Shown: positions 1-5,065, counted from the first letter of the stretch. The stretch: DNA of 5,065 nt from Chlamydiota bacterium (GCA_021772365.1 JAJFMC010000137.1:1-5065); one strand, 5' to 3'. Notes: generated from the sequence alone by a model not told the origin. A program made the numbers and translations.

Positions 1-138
1 AAATTCAATAAAAAAAATAACATTACTTTTTATATATCACCCTCTTATTTAAGAAGTTTTGTGAGTATTTGTAGGGAATCAATATTTATGCTAATAAAGA
101 GGAATATTGGATAATCCTAAATATGGAGATTTTCAAGG

Positions 139-462
139 ATGAAAACATTTTTTCTATCAATTCCGTCCCTTTTACTCGTACTTATCTTGAATGTTTGTCT
201 TGCATCACCATTACAAGCTGAATCTGTCATTCAAAAAACTACCCCTGTTATATATTACGACCCCGGATGCTCGCATTGTCACAAAGTATTGGACTATGTC
301 GAAAGAAACGATGTACACATCGTCAAGAAAAACATTCGAAATTCAAGTTACAGAACAGAACTTATTCAACTTGGAGCTAACAGCGTTCCAGTAATGGTTG
401 TGGATTCAAGGGTGATAAAGGGGTCGACTCCAATCATTTCTTACTTGCGGTCGAATTACTAG
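139..462 (+). CDS. Exported glutaredoxin-like thiol-redox protein
   Basis: This is a 107-residue protein with an N-terminal signal peptide: Lys2, a hydrophobic core at about residues 4-19, and a likely signal peptidase I site after Ala27 (LQA). The mature part is a thin thioredoxin-fold domain of about 80 residues. It has the redox motif C44-S-H-C47 after a YYDPG strand end, the Val83-Pro84 cis-proline that faces the active site, and a K94-G95-S96 turn in the place of the glutaredoxin glycine pair. Its size fits glutaredoxin or NrdH, not DsbA. By family it should exchange thiols and disulfides, but export implies work in the periplasm or at the envelope. Cys20 lies in the signal peptide but the preceding LNV is a poor lipobox, so a lipoprotein is less likely. 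The start is backed by GGAG at 125-128, ten bases upstream. The gene converges on the 582-aa gene. The fold is fairly sure; the substrate is unknown. Confidence 0.85.
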   Translation: MKTFFLSIPSLLLVLILNVCLASPLQAESVIQKTTPVIYYDPGCSHCHKVLDYVERNDVHIVKKNIRNSSYRTELIQLGANSVPVMVVDSRVIKGSTPIISYLRSNY

Positions 463-464
463 AT

Positions 465-491
465 AAAATCCTCATCGGAAAATTTTTTTTT
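465..491 (+). terminator. Weak intrinsic-terminator-like site after the glutaredoxin-like gene
   Basis: Three bases after the stop codon, AAAATCC (465-471) can pair imperfectly with GGA and the following T-run, with a bulge. The site ends in nine consecutive T (483-491). The T-tract is clear but the stem is poor, so this is a tentative 3' end for the upstream transcript. The long fold-back that starts at 496 could also serve as the 3' structure. Confidence 0.25.
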
Positions 492-495
492 GAAA

Positions 496-560
496 GAGGG
501 AATTGCAAAACTCTGGATTAATCGTTTTTTGAGCTATTTTGTTGATTTTCTCCGTCTGAC
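496..560. repeat. Left arm of an older imperfect inverted repeat (outer fold-back)
   Basis: Read against the reverse complement of 886-989, this stretch aligns along its whole length once the insertion at 562-883 is ignored. The best blocks are 496-515 with 970-989 (16 Watson-Crick pairs, 3 G-T pairs, 1 mismatch), 537-540 with 947-950, 544-550 with 937-943 (all seven paired) and 555-560 with 927-932. The direct repeat GAAAGA at 492-497 and 990-995 straddles the two outer ends. This may be an older fold-back element or a convergent-gene hairpin that was later split. Confidence 0.65.
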
Positions 561-561
561 C
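553..561. repeat. Left copy of the target-site duplication
   Basis: CGTCTGAC at 553-560 is repeated exactly at 884-891, directly outside the two ends of the inverted-repeat element. The ninth base differs (C561 and T892), so the duplication is 8 bp, or 9 bp with one later change. This marks the element as transposed. Confidence 0.8.
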
Positions 562-577
562 TGGGATGGCACAAACT
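562..577 (+). repeat. Left terminal inverted repeat of the MITE-like element
   Basis: TGGGATGGCACAAACT is the exact reverse complement of 868-883. The exact match stops at base 16. Weaker similarity to the other end resumes with the T-rich block at 591-610. Confidence 0.85.
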
Positions 578-662
578 GCTCAAATCACAAGTTTTTTACG
601 CTCTGTAAATCGTGCCAATTTCTGCTCCAGTTTATCCCAAATAAACGTGATTACTAAATGCC

Positions 663-676
663 ACTCTATCTAGAGT
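663..676. repeat. Internal palindrome 1 (2-nt centre)
   Basis: ACTCTA and TAGAGT flank a central TC. It is the first of three short perfect palindromes in the element, all with a two-base centre, and lies just before the T-run that opens the 14-bp stem. Confidence 0.6.
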
Positions 677-696
677 TTTTTTACAGGATGGGTAAG

Positions 697-710
697 ATTA
701 TCAGGATAAT
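697..710. repeat. Internal palindrome 2 (2-nt centre)
   Basis: ATTATC and GATAAT flank a central AG. It lies in the loop of the 677-690/722-735 stem, close to the middle of the element. Confidence 0.6.
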
Positions 711-785
711 GATATTCTGCTCATCCTGTAAAAAATATTGATTAATCACGCAGACTAAAAAATCGCCTCCTGCTAGAACTCATTG

Positions 786-801
786 ATACAATGTATTGTA
801 T
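786..801. repeat. Internal palindrome 3 (2-nt centre)
   Basis: ATACAAT and ATTGTAT flank a central GT. It is the longest of the three two-base-centre palindromes (seven-base arms) and lies in the right half of the element. Confidence 0.6.
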
Positions 802-867
802 ATAACACTTCAATTTGGACACAAAACTGGCAGGAAATACAAGAGCTAAAAACAGGTCAATTTTTCA

Positions 868-883
868 AGTTTGTGCCATCCCA
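868..883 (-). repeat. Right terminal inverted repeat of the MITE-like element
   Basis: This is an exact 16-base reverse complement of the left end at 562-577 and directly abuts the second copy of the target duplication. Confidence 0.85.
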
Positions 884-892
884 CGTCTGACT
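884..892. repeat. Right copy of the target-site duplication
   Basis: CGTCTGACT repeats 553-561 with one difference at the last base. It is also part of the 12-bp hairpin stem 886-897, so the insertion hit an arm of an existing inverted repeat. Confidence 0.8.
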
Positions 893-989
893 CAAATTCT
901 CATATTAATGATAATAGGGGATTTGGGTCAGATTGTGAAAATCGGTAAAAGAGCCGAAAAGTGATCAGTCAGAGTCTTGTAGTTTCCTC
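886..989. repeat. Apex hairpin and right arm of the older outer fold-back
   Basis: TCTGACTCAAAT at 886-897 pairs with ATTTGGGTCAGA at 921-932 (11 Watson-Crick pairs and one T-G), leaving a 23-base loop. The rest, to 989, pairs with the left arm 496-550 across the inserted element. The distal part overlaps the last eight codons and the stop of the 582-aa gene. Neither side ends in a run of T after the stem, so it is not a standard intrinsic terminator in either direction. Confidence 0.65.
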
Positions 990-2713
990 GAAAGACCTAA
1001 ATTTTTTACAGTTGCTGCTACCACTCGCTTGTTCATTTTTGGCCATAGCGAACAAACGTATTTCCCTTGAACATATTCTTTATAGATCTGCTTTGCTACC
1101 TCCTTAGCGACAGAAAGAGGGTTTTTGATTGTATACTTATCCAAAAGTTTTCTCATACATTTCTTCTGTAGTTTAACAACCAGTTTTTTGAACAGCTTTC
1201 CCTTTTCGATCACGGGATAATCGGTAATTTGAAACTGCTGGAGGGCCCCTATATCTTCTGCCAAGTCGTCTTTACCTTCCAATGTCCTCTTGATAACCTC
1301 CTGAAAATACTTCTGATAGGAATGATTTGACAACCCGGTTTCACTCATTAAATATTTATAAACGGTCAAATTTCCATTAGCACATTTTTTGCAGAAGTCG
1401 ACGAGTTTTGGATAATTAAATTCACCTTTCATTAGAATTTTTGTCGATTTTAGGCTATTCATTTGACTATACATCAAATTGGAACTATCCAAATTTTTCG
1501 GTACTGCATTTTGTTCGATAAACCATGAAACCTGATCGGCAATAGGTTTTAAGAGTAGTAAATCATCGAGATGTATACTTTCATTGCTTAACCAGCGCCT
1601 TTTAGACACAGCTATTTTTAATTTCTCGACGATAGCAAAACGCCCGTCGGAAGAAACTTCAAACCAATGTACGGGGCGTATTCCCCACGAAAATTCTTGT
1701 GCCCCTCTTTTTTTGATTGATAAAATGACACGATTTTGTCCGACCACAATTACTTTATTAGGATTATTCTTTACGGTATACACCCGTAATTTATTTTCCA
1801 TTTTACAAGAAGTTAATTCATCCTCAATAGGATACTTCTTCCCTCTAATGTTCAGCTCATCTCCTGCTTTCAAAGACTCACACCACTTCATATACTTCGG
1901 GTCTTTTTGCCTGAAAATATTGAGTCCATATTTCGCTAGCTCGAGTTCCAAATCATCAACCCTAGGTTTTCTCACATACTGCGTACGATGCATTCTTTCT
2001 ACATGCTTCACTAGAGATTTCATTCCTTTGTGAAATGTCGTTACTTTCATCTTATTGCCTAGAGAATGGATGCTACCGATCCATACTTTCATTGCCTTTT
2101 CTTCCTCTTGAAACAATTGCTTTTTCCATGCCAATTTTTTTAAAGCTGCGAGGGGTGGTTTTTCTGGAATTTGGCGAACGACATTAATAATTTTCTGGTA
2201 ACTCTGTATCTCTTCATAATTAGGGATTTGCTTGAATTTGGAAGTTGATCCACTGGCGGATTTCCCGATAAGTCTTTTAAATAAACGGTCAATTTTTGGC
2301 GATTCCCCACGTACAACCATGCGAATAAATGGCGCCGAGGAATCATGCCACCTGGTGAATATCCACCGTTCTTTAGCGTAAATTTTTGGATCAAAATAAC
2401 AATCTTCTTCAAGAAGAAGAACTAGAGATGACTGATAGCTGGAAAAGTGTTTCTCCAGGTTCTTGAACTGTCTCTCAAAAGCTCTCTCTGTATATCTGAT
2501 AGCCTTTCGTAACTTTTCTATCACACTACGGGAACCAAAAAAAAACGTCCACACGGCATAGACAATTTTAAGAATCTTTCCCCATCCCACTTCCGAATAA
2601 TATATCCTGTTCCCCCATAAACCGGGGACGACCTGATGGTATGAACTTTTTTTTGCTAATTCCAGACCATAAAGTTCCTGTAAGTTTCCGGTGAGTGTCG
2701 AATCTATTTTCAT
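965..2713 (-). CDS. Uncharacterised 582-residue cytoplasmic-type protein, possible degenerate kinase-like domain
   Basis: I do not recognise this protein. It is long, lysine-rich and aromatic-rich, with no signal peptide. One hydrophobic stretch at residues 46-60 (KILKIVYAVWTFFFG) is too short to be a confident membrane helix. Residues about 63-92 look helical and charged. Residues 309-440 have the feel of a degenerate protein-kinase fold: paired strands (VYTV, VIVV, RVILSIKKR), a hinge-like FAIVEKL at 359-365, and IEQNAVPKNLDSSNLMY at 399-415 placed like a catalytic loop. There is no HRD, no clear DFG and no glycine loop, so activity is not implied. The C-terminus is helical and basic. The ATG is the first possible start, since an in-frame TGA sits at 2717-2719, but no good Shine-Dalgarno precedes it. 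It follows rpoN on the same strand after 207 bases. Its last codons form one arm of the outer inverted repeat. The long intact frame makes it a real gene. Confidence 0.85.
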   Translation of the reverse strand: MKIDSTLTGNLQELYGLELAKKSSYHQVVPGLWGNRIYYSEVGWGKILKIVYAVWTFFFGSRSVIEKLRKAIRYTERAFERQFKNLEKHFSSYQSSLVLLLEEDCYFDPKIYAKERWIFTRWHDSSAPFIRMVVRGESPKIDRLFKRLIGKSASGSTSKFKQIPNYEEIQSYQKIINVVRQIPEKPPLAALKKLAWKKQLFQEEEKAMKVWIGSIHSLGNKMKVTTFHKGMKSLVKHVERMHRTQYVRKPRVDDLELELAKYGLNIFRQKDPKYMKWCESLKAGDELNIRGKKYPIEDELTSCKMENKLRVYTVKNNPNKVIVVGQNRVILSIKKRGAQEFSWGIRPVHWFEVSSDGRFAIVEKLKIAVSKRRWLSNESIHLDDLLLLKPIADQVSWFIEQNAVPKNLDSSNLMYSQMNSLKSTKILMKGEFNYPKLVDFCKKCANGNLTVYKYLMSETGLSNHSYQKYFQEVIKRTLEGKDDLAEDIGALQQFQITDYPVIEKGKLFKKLVVKLQKKCMRKLLDKYTIKNPLSVAKEVAKQIYKEYVQGKYVCSLWPKMNKRVVAATVKNLGLSRKLQDSD

Positions 2714-2762
2714 CGTTCAGTAGTCCATTTTTTCGGATAAGGTATTTAAACTCAACAGAATT

Positions 2763-2791
2763 TCTATACACAACGGGGTACTAAATATCAA
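2763..2791 (-). promoter_or_regulatory. Candidate sigma-70-type promoter of the 582-aa gene
   Basis: On the minus strand TTGATA (2786-2791) and TATAGA (2763-2768) are separated by exactly 17 bases and match the consensus hexamers at 5/6 and 4/6. Transcription would start near 2756, giving a leader of about 43 bases before the ATG at 2713. This suggests the gene is not solely dependent on read-through from rpoN. Confidence 0.5.
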
Positions 2792-2815
2792 AAACTTTTT
2801 TTCGAAACGCATCTG

Positions 2816-2831
2816 AAAACCGTGGAACGGT
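2816..2831 (-). terminator. Weak terminator-like hairpin after rpoN
   Basis: On the minus strand ACCGT and ACGGT flank a three-base TCC loop and are followed at once by a short T-run. The site is about 90 bases after the rpoN stop and just upstream of the candidate promoter of the next gene. The stem is only 5 bp, so termination would be weak. A second 5-bp hairpin (2881-2894, AGCGA/TCGCT) closer to the stop has no T-run. Confidence 0.3.
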
Positions 2832-2920
2832 GCAGAATTTGTTTACGGAAAATCGGTATATCATCCATGACCAATACGTTAGCGAGAGTTCGCTTAGGAA
2901 CCGTTAAGAAATAAATACGA

Positions 2921-4387
2921 TTACAAGTACTGCTTACGTTGTTGCGTATTGCCGATATTTAGTTCTGTACGATATTTGGCAATAGTCCTTCTTGCACATT
3001 GAATACCCTTTTTTTTTAGCTGCCTTGAGAGTGCTTGATCGGAATAGGGCTTTTTCTTGTTTTCTTTTTCGATCATATCCGTGAGGAGATCTTTTACAAA
3101 CGTCGAAGAAAGTTGTTCACCATTATCGCGCTCTAAACCATTCGTGAAAAAATATCGTAGGGAAAAGATTCCTCGGTCACAAGATAGGTATTTGTTAGCC
3201 ACAGCCCTGGCTACTGTTGACTCGTGCAGCTCTAGCTCATCAGCTACCTGTCTCATAGTCATGGGCTCTAGCTGTCCGTGAGAGTCGTTAAAAAACTTGT
3301 GTTGCCTTTCCACAAGCTTCCTCGCTAGTCTTTCAAGAGTATCGCTCCGTTGCATAATATTTCGCATCAGCCATTTTGCAGATGAAATTTTTTGGTTGAT
3401 AAAATTTTTAGTTTCTGTCGTTGCTGATGGGTCGATAGCTAGGTTTAAATACTGTTTGCTGAATTGTAAATCAGGAATATACTCATTATTGATCAATATT
3501 CTTAATTCGTCATCTTCGGTGACAATTTGTATATCAGGGATAATGACTGTTTTGGTCACATCTGACAAATAAGCACCTGGCTGTAGATCTAGCGTCGATA
3601 AAGTGTTAGATATGGTTTCTGCAACACTTTTTTCTGTCGATTTCAGTCCTTTTGCAATGACTTTTATTCTATTATGTAAGAGATCGTTATAATAGTGATC
3701 TACGATTGCGTAGGCCAGGGAGTTTTTCAATCCTCGTCTTTTTAATTGGATCAACAGACATTCATGGACATCTCTTGCTCCAATACCTGGAGGGTCAAAG
3801 GTTTGTATTTCTGTTAGTGTCTCTTCTAGGAGTTCTTGTGGAATTTGATTGAGTACCGAGATTTCTTTGAGACTAGTTGTGAGAAACCCATTTGGATCAA
3901 GGTTATAAATCAAGACGTAAGCAGCATTGAGCTCTTCTGAAGTATCAAAAACTTCTCTAGATTGAGAATTGAGAAGGTCGCTCATTGACTCAGTCGCTCG
4001 AATAGAATTTTCCAAGAATGACTTCTGTTTTTCTTCATCTATAGTACGTTTTAAACAATAATTTTCAGTTTCGCTAAAATGCCTTTCAAAATAGTCGTCT
4101 AAATCCTGTAGTACCTCGAATGTTTCTTCGCTAAACTCTAATTCTCGCTCACTTTGCTCAATAAGTTCTTCTTGTTCATATATTTCTTCAGAAATTTCAT
4201 GTTCTTCAATGACCTCTAATAACGGATTTTGTTCTAACTCTTGGTCTATCAGTTGCTCTAACTCCAAAATAGGGAGTTGCAACAGTTTTATTGCCTGCTG
4301 CATTTGTGGAGACATAATAAGCTTTTGTGTTTGCTTAAGGCTTTGAGTCTGCTTTTTCTCAAGCTTTAATGAAAGTGGATCGTACAT
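2921..4387 (-). CDS. rpoN: RNA polymerase sigma-54 factor RpoN
   Basis: This 488-residue protein is close to the usual length of the family and shows all its regions in order. Residues 11-58 are the glutamine- and leucine-rich region I (SLKQTQKLIMSPQMQQAIKLLQLP) that contacts the AAA+ activators. Residues 60-120 are the acidic region II. Residues about 120-340 are the core-RNA-polymerase-binding domain with the hallmark FDPPGIGARDVHECL at 197-211. Residues 376-418 hold the helix-turn-helix that reads the -12 element (RQVADELELHESTVARAV). Residues 465-473 are the RpoN box ARRTIAKYR, which reads -24 GG; it differs from the common ARRTVAKYR only by Val to Ile. The start MYDPLSLKLEKKQ is fixed by a strong AAGGAGG six bases upstream. 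The protein should direct polymerase to -24/-12 promoters when activated by an ATP-hydrolysing enhancer-binding protein; none is encoded here. hpf, ptsN and lptB, common proteobacterial neighbours, are absent. Confidence 0.97.
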   Translation of the reverse strand: MYDPLSLKLEKKQTQSLKQTQKLIMSPQMQQAIKLLQLPILELEQLIDQELEQNPLLEVIEEHEISEEIYEQEELIEQSERELEFSEETFEVLQDLDDYFERHFSETENYCLKRTIDEEKQKSFLENSIRATESMSDLLNSQSREVFDTSEELNAAYVLIYNLDPNGFLTTSLKEISVLNQIPQELLEETLTEIQTFDPPGIGARDVHECLLIQLKRRGLKNSLAYAIVDHYYNDLLHNRIKVIAKGLKSTEKSVAETISNTLSTLDLQPGAYLSDVTKTVIIPDIQIVTEDDELRILINNEYIPDLQFSKQYLNLAIDPSATTETKNFINQKISSAKWLMRNIMQRSDTLERLARKLVERQHKFFNDSHGQLEPMTMRQVADELELHESTVARAVANKYLSCDRGIFSLRYFFTNGLERDNGEQLSSTFVKDLLTDMIEKENKKKPYSDQALSRQLKKKGIQCARRTIAKYRTELNIGNTQQRKQYL

Positions 4388-4393
4388 TACAAA

Positions 4394-4400
4394 CCTCCTT
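4394..4400 (-). promoter_or_regulatory. Strong Shine-Dalgarno site of rpoN
   Basis: AAGGAGG on the minus strand lies six bases before the ATG at 4387. It is the best ribosome-binding site in the window and settles the rpoN start. Confidence 0.85.
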
Positions 4401-4528
4401 AATTATCAATTCGCCAGTTCCTGAAGAAAACTGTCTAGAGTCTTTGTAATAAAAGTTAAGAGGTAATGGCTAGATCCCTTAAAATGAGTAGATTCTTCGC
4501 TTAGAGATGGAATCCTTCCCACAATTTC

Positions 4529-4557
4529 TTTTTAACCCAAATCCTTAGGTTTAACAA
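4529..4557 (-). promoter_or_regulatory. Tentative promoter upstream of rpoN
   Basis: On the minus strand TTGTTA (4552-4557) and TAAAAA (4529-4534) are spaced by 17 bases, each matching the sigma-70 consensus at 4/6. It would give a leader of about 135 bases. In DNA this AT-rich such matches arise by chance, so it is a weak candidate. Confidence 0.25.
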
Positions 4558-4609
4558 GAGAAAAGATATGACTGCCATGTGCTGCCTTTAACCCCGATTG
4601 CTACCCCAA

Positions 4610-4664
4610 ATTTGTCGTAAACGTACTGAAAACGAAAAAAAAAAATAAACAGTAAACGACAAAT
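4610..4664. repeat. Inverted repeat with A-rich loop in the divergent gap
   Basis: ATTTGTCGT (4610-4618) pairs with ACGACAAAT (4656-4664), and inside it TACTG (4624-4628) pairs with CAGTA (4650-4654). The loop contains eleven consecutive A (4635-4645). The 9+5 bp two-part stem is well above what neighbouring sequence shows. It may be a regulator-binding site for either divergent gene or a transcript hairpin. No T-run follows on the plus strand. Confidence 0.55.
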
Positions 4665-4672
4665 AGTTGAAA

Positions 4673-4685
4673 CAGCTTTTAGCTG
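4673..4685. repeat. Small perfect hairpin
   Basis: CAGCT and AGCTG flank TTT, nine bases after the larger inverted repeat. No T-run follows, so a terminator role is not supported. Confidence 0.35.
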
Positions 4686-4759
4686 CATAACAGATTTATT
4701 CCCAATGCTTTTTTGACCAGGTCTTCCATCTGACTATATTGAATTCATTTCGGTATGTG

Positions 4760-4800
4760 TGGTGGTGCGGCACATTTTTTATATTAAAAAATAACCACCA
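4760..4800. repeat. Two-part inverted repeat TGGTGGT/ACCACCA
   Basis: TGGTGGT (4760-4766) pairs with ACCACCA (4794-4800). An inner TTTTTT (4775-4780) pairs with AAAAAA (4786-4791) around an ATATT loop. The two stems are joined by an uneven internal loop of eight and two bases. Its role is unknown. Confidence 0.5.
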
Positions 4801-4804
4801 AAAT

Positions 4805-4836
4805 AGAAGGAGACAATGTTCTCCATCATTTATTAA
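4805..4836 (+). other. Six-codon mini-ORF with a hairpin over its ribosome-binding site
   Basis: AGAAGGAGA (4805-4813) precedes ATG at 4816, which opens a six-residue frame (MFSIIY) ending in TAA at 4834-4836. GGAGA (4809-4813) pairs with TCTCC (4820-4824), which would bury the site and the start codon. The spacing from Shine-Dalgarno to ATG is only about three bases, short for efficient initiation, so this may be chance. Confidence 0.2.
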
Positions 4837-4962
4837 GACTTCATTAAGGCGAGTGCAGAGAAAAATTTACCCCTTAAACAATAAAATTTGATATAAAAAA
4901 GTTGATCATAAATTCACTCAATTTATTTTTCCACAGAAGCCCCTGTTAAAATGGAGCGAGGG

Positions 4963-4991
4963 TTGACAAGAAATTAGTAATCTCAAATTCT
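4963..4991 (+). promoter_or_regulatory. Candidate promoter of the truncated plus-strand gene
   Basis: A perfect -35 box TTGACA at 4963-4968 is followed 17 bases later by AATTCT (4986-4991), a poor -10 (3/6). Transcription would begin near 4998, about 58 bases before the ATG at 5056. The -35 is strong, but the -10 makes the call uncertain. Confidence 0.35.
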
Positions 4992-5055
4992 GTGACTGGT
5001 TAGCTGTTGGATAACAATGACCTGATGAATAAAACTTCTCTAAAGGAATAAAGGC

Positions 5056-5065
5056 ATGAGGAAAC
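5056..5065 (+). CDS. Start of a gene truncated by the window end
   Basis: ATG AGG AAA (Met-Arg-Lys) begins ten bases before the end of the window. It is preceded by AAAGGA at 5042-5047 (eight-base spacing) and a nearer AAGG at 5051-5054. Only three codons are visible. The basic start would suit a signal peptide, but that is no more than a hint. It diverges from rpoN. The product cannot be told. Confidence 0.45.

Larger units (their letters stand above)
646..750. repeat. Nested internal stem of the MITE-like element
   Basis: CGTGATTA at 646-653 pairs with TAATCACG at 743-750, and inside it TTTTTTACAGGATG at 677-690 pairs perfectly with 722-735. This gives a strong central hairpin with a 31-base loop. 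The 14-bp stem is the strongest single inverted repeat inside the element, apart from its ends. Confidence 0.75.
562..883. mobile_element. MITE-like non-autonomous insertion, about 322 bp
   Basis: The ends are a 16-bp perfect inverted repeat, TGGGATGGCACAAACT at 562-577 and its reverse complement at 868-883. Similarity between the ends continues imperfectly for about 70 bases (roughly 562-633 with 812-883), for example GTTTTTTACGCTCT against GTTTTTAGCTCT. An 8-9 bp direct repeat flanks the ends. No open reading frame of useful length lies inside, so there is no transposase; mobility would need one supplied in trans. Further nested pairs make the whole element fold back: 646-653 with 743-750 (8 bp) and 677-690 with 722-735 (14 bp). 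I do not recognise the IS family that the ends belong to. Confidence 0.8.

Noticed and set aside
69..97. TTGTAG and TAATAA spaced by 17 bases upstream of the glutaredoxin-like gene.
   Set aside because: Each matches the sigma-70 hexamers at only 3/6, which is expected by chance in such AT-rich DNA, so it was not listed as a promoter.
568..581. TGGCAC in the left end of the MITE-like element looks like a sigma-54 -24 box, with GC nearby.
   Set aside because: Only eight bases separate GG and GC, not the ten needed for a -24/-12 promoter. The mirror copy at the right end also lacks a correctly spaced GC.
942..957. TCGG/CCGA stem followed by TTTT on the minus strand after the 582-aa gene.
   Set aside because: A four-base stem with an eight-base loop is too weak to call a terminator; it lies within the larger outer fold-back.
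1584..2033. Plus-strand frame of 149 codons.
   Set aside because: It lies wholly antisense to the 582-aa gene, has no supporting ribosome-binding site and reads as a low-information shadow.
2140..2412. Minus-strand 90-codon frame inside the 582-aa gene.
   Set aside because: It overlaps the longer intact frame on the same strand and has no independent initiation signal or motif.
2568..2771. Minus-strand 67-codon frame overlapping the start of the 582-aa gene.
   Set aside because: It is the same DNA read in another frame, mostly inside the longer gene, and its composition is not protein-like. Its start also lies upstream of the candidate transcription start near 2756.
3057..3572. Two plus-strand frames antisense to rpoN.
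   Set aside because: They are antisense shadows of the conserved sigma-54 sequence, rich in Ser and Cys with no motif.
4768..4782. CGGCAC resembling a sigma-54 -24 element in the divergent gap.
   Set aside because: At the correct spacing the -12 dinucleotide is AT, not GC.
1..5065. tRNA, rRNA, CRISPR array or phage genes.
   Set aside because: No TTCGA-type T-loop with a cloverleaf, no regularly spaced direct repeats and no phage-like protein were seen on either strand.

Overview
This is a low-GC bacterial window with three complete protein genes, the first codons of a fourth, and unusually structured intergenic DNA. The best-supported gene is rpoN (sigma-54) on the minus strand. Also on the minus strand, downstream of rpoN, is a 582-residue protein I cannot assign. 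A short secreted glutaredoxin-like gene on the plus strand converges on it. The organism is Gram-negative-like: it has sigma-54, an exported thiol-redox protein and AT-rich DNA. The usual proteobacterial partners of rpoN (hpf/raiA, ptsN) are not next to it. The large lysine-rich orphan protein fits an intracellular bacterium such as an environmental chlamydia, but that placement is a guess from style and not a demonstrated match.

Layout. 1-138: AT-rich leader with no gene. 139-462 (+): exported glutaredoxin-like protein. 463-964: a 502-base convergent gap holding two nested fold-back elements. The inner one (562-883) is a MITE-like insertion with 16-bp perfect terminal inverted repeats, an 8-9 bp target duplication and three internal palindromes. 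It sits in one arm of an older imperfect inverted repeat (496-560 with 886-989), whose right arm runs into the last codons of the next gene. 965-2713 (-): unknown 582-aa protein. 2714-2920: 207-base gap with a good sigma-70-type promoter and a weak terminator-like hairpin. 2921-4387 (-): rpoN with a strong Shine-Dalgarno sequence. 4388-5055: 668-base divergent gap with several inverted repeats and a TTGACA box. 5056-end (+): start of a gene cut by the window edge.

Functionally the genes look independent. rpoN and the 582-aa gene share a strand, but the latter appears to have its own promoter. No sigma-54 activator and no convincing -24/-12 promoter is visible. The novel part of the window is the nested fold-back DNA between the convergent genes. 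It looks like a non-autonomous, transposase-less element inserted inside a second hairpin-forming element.
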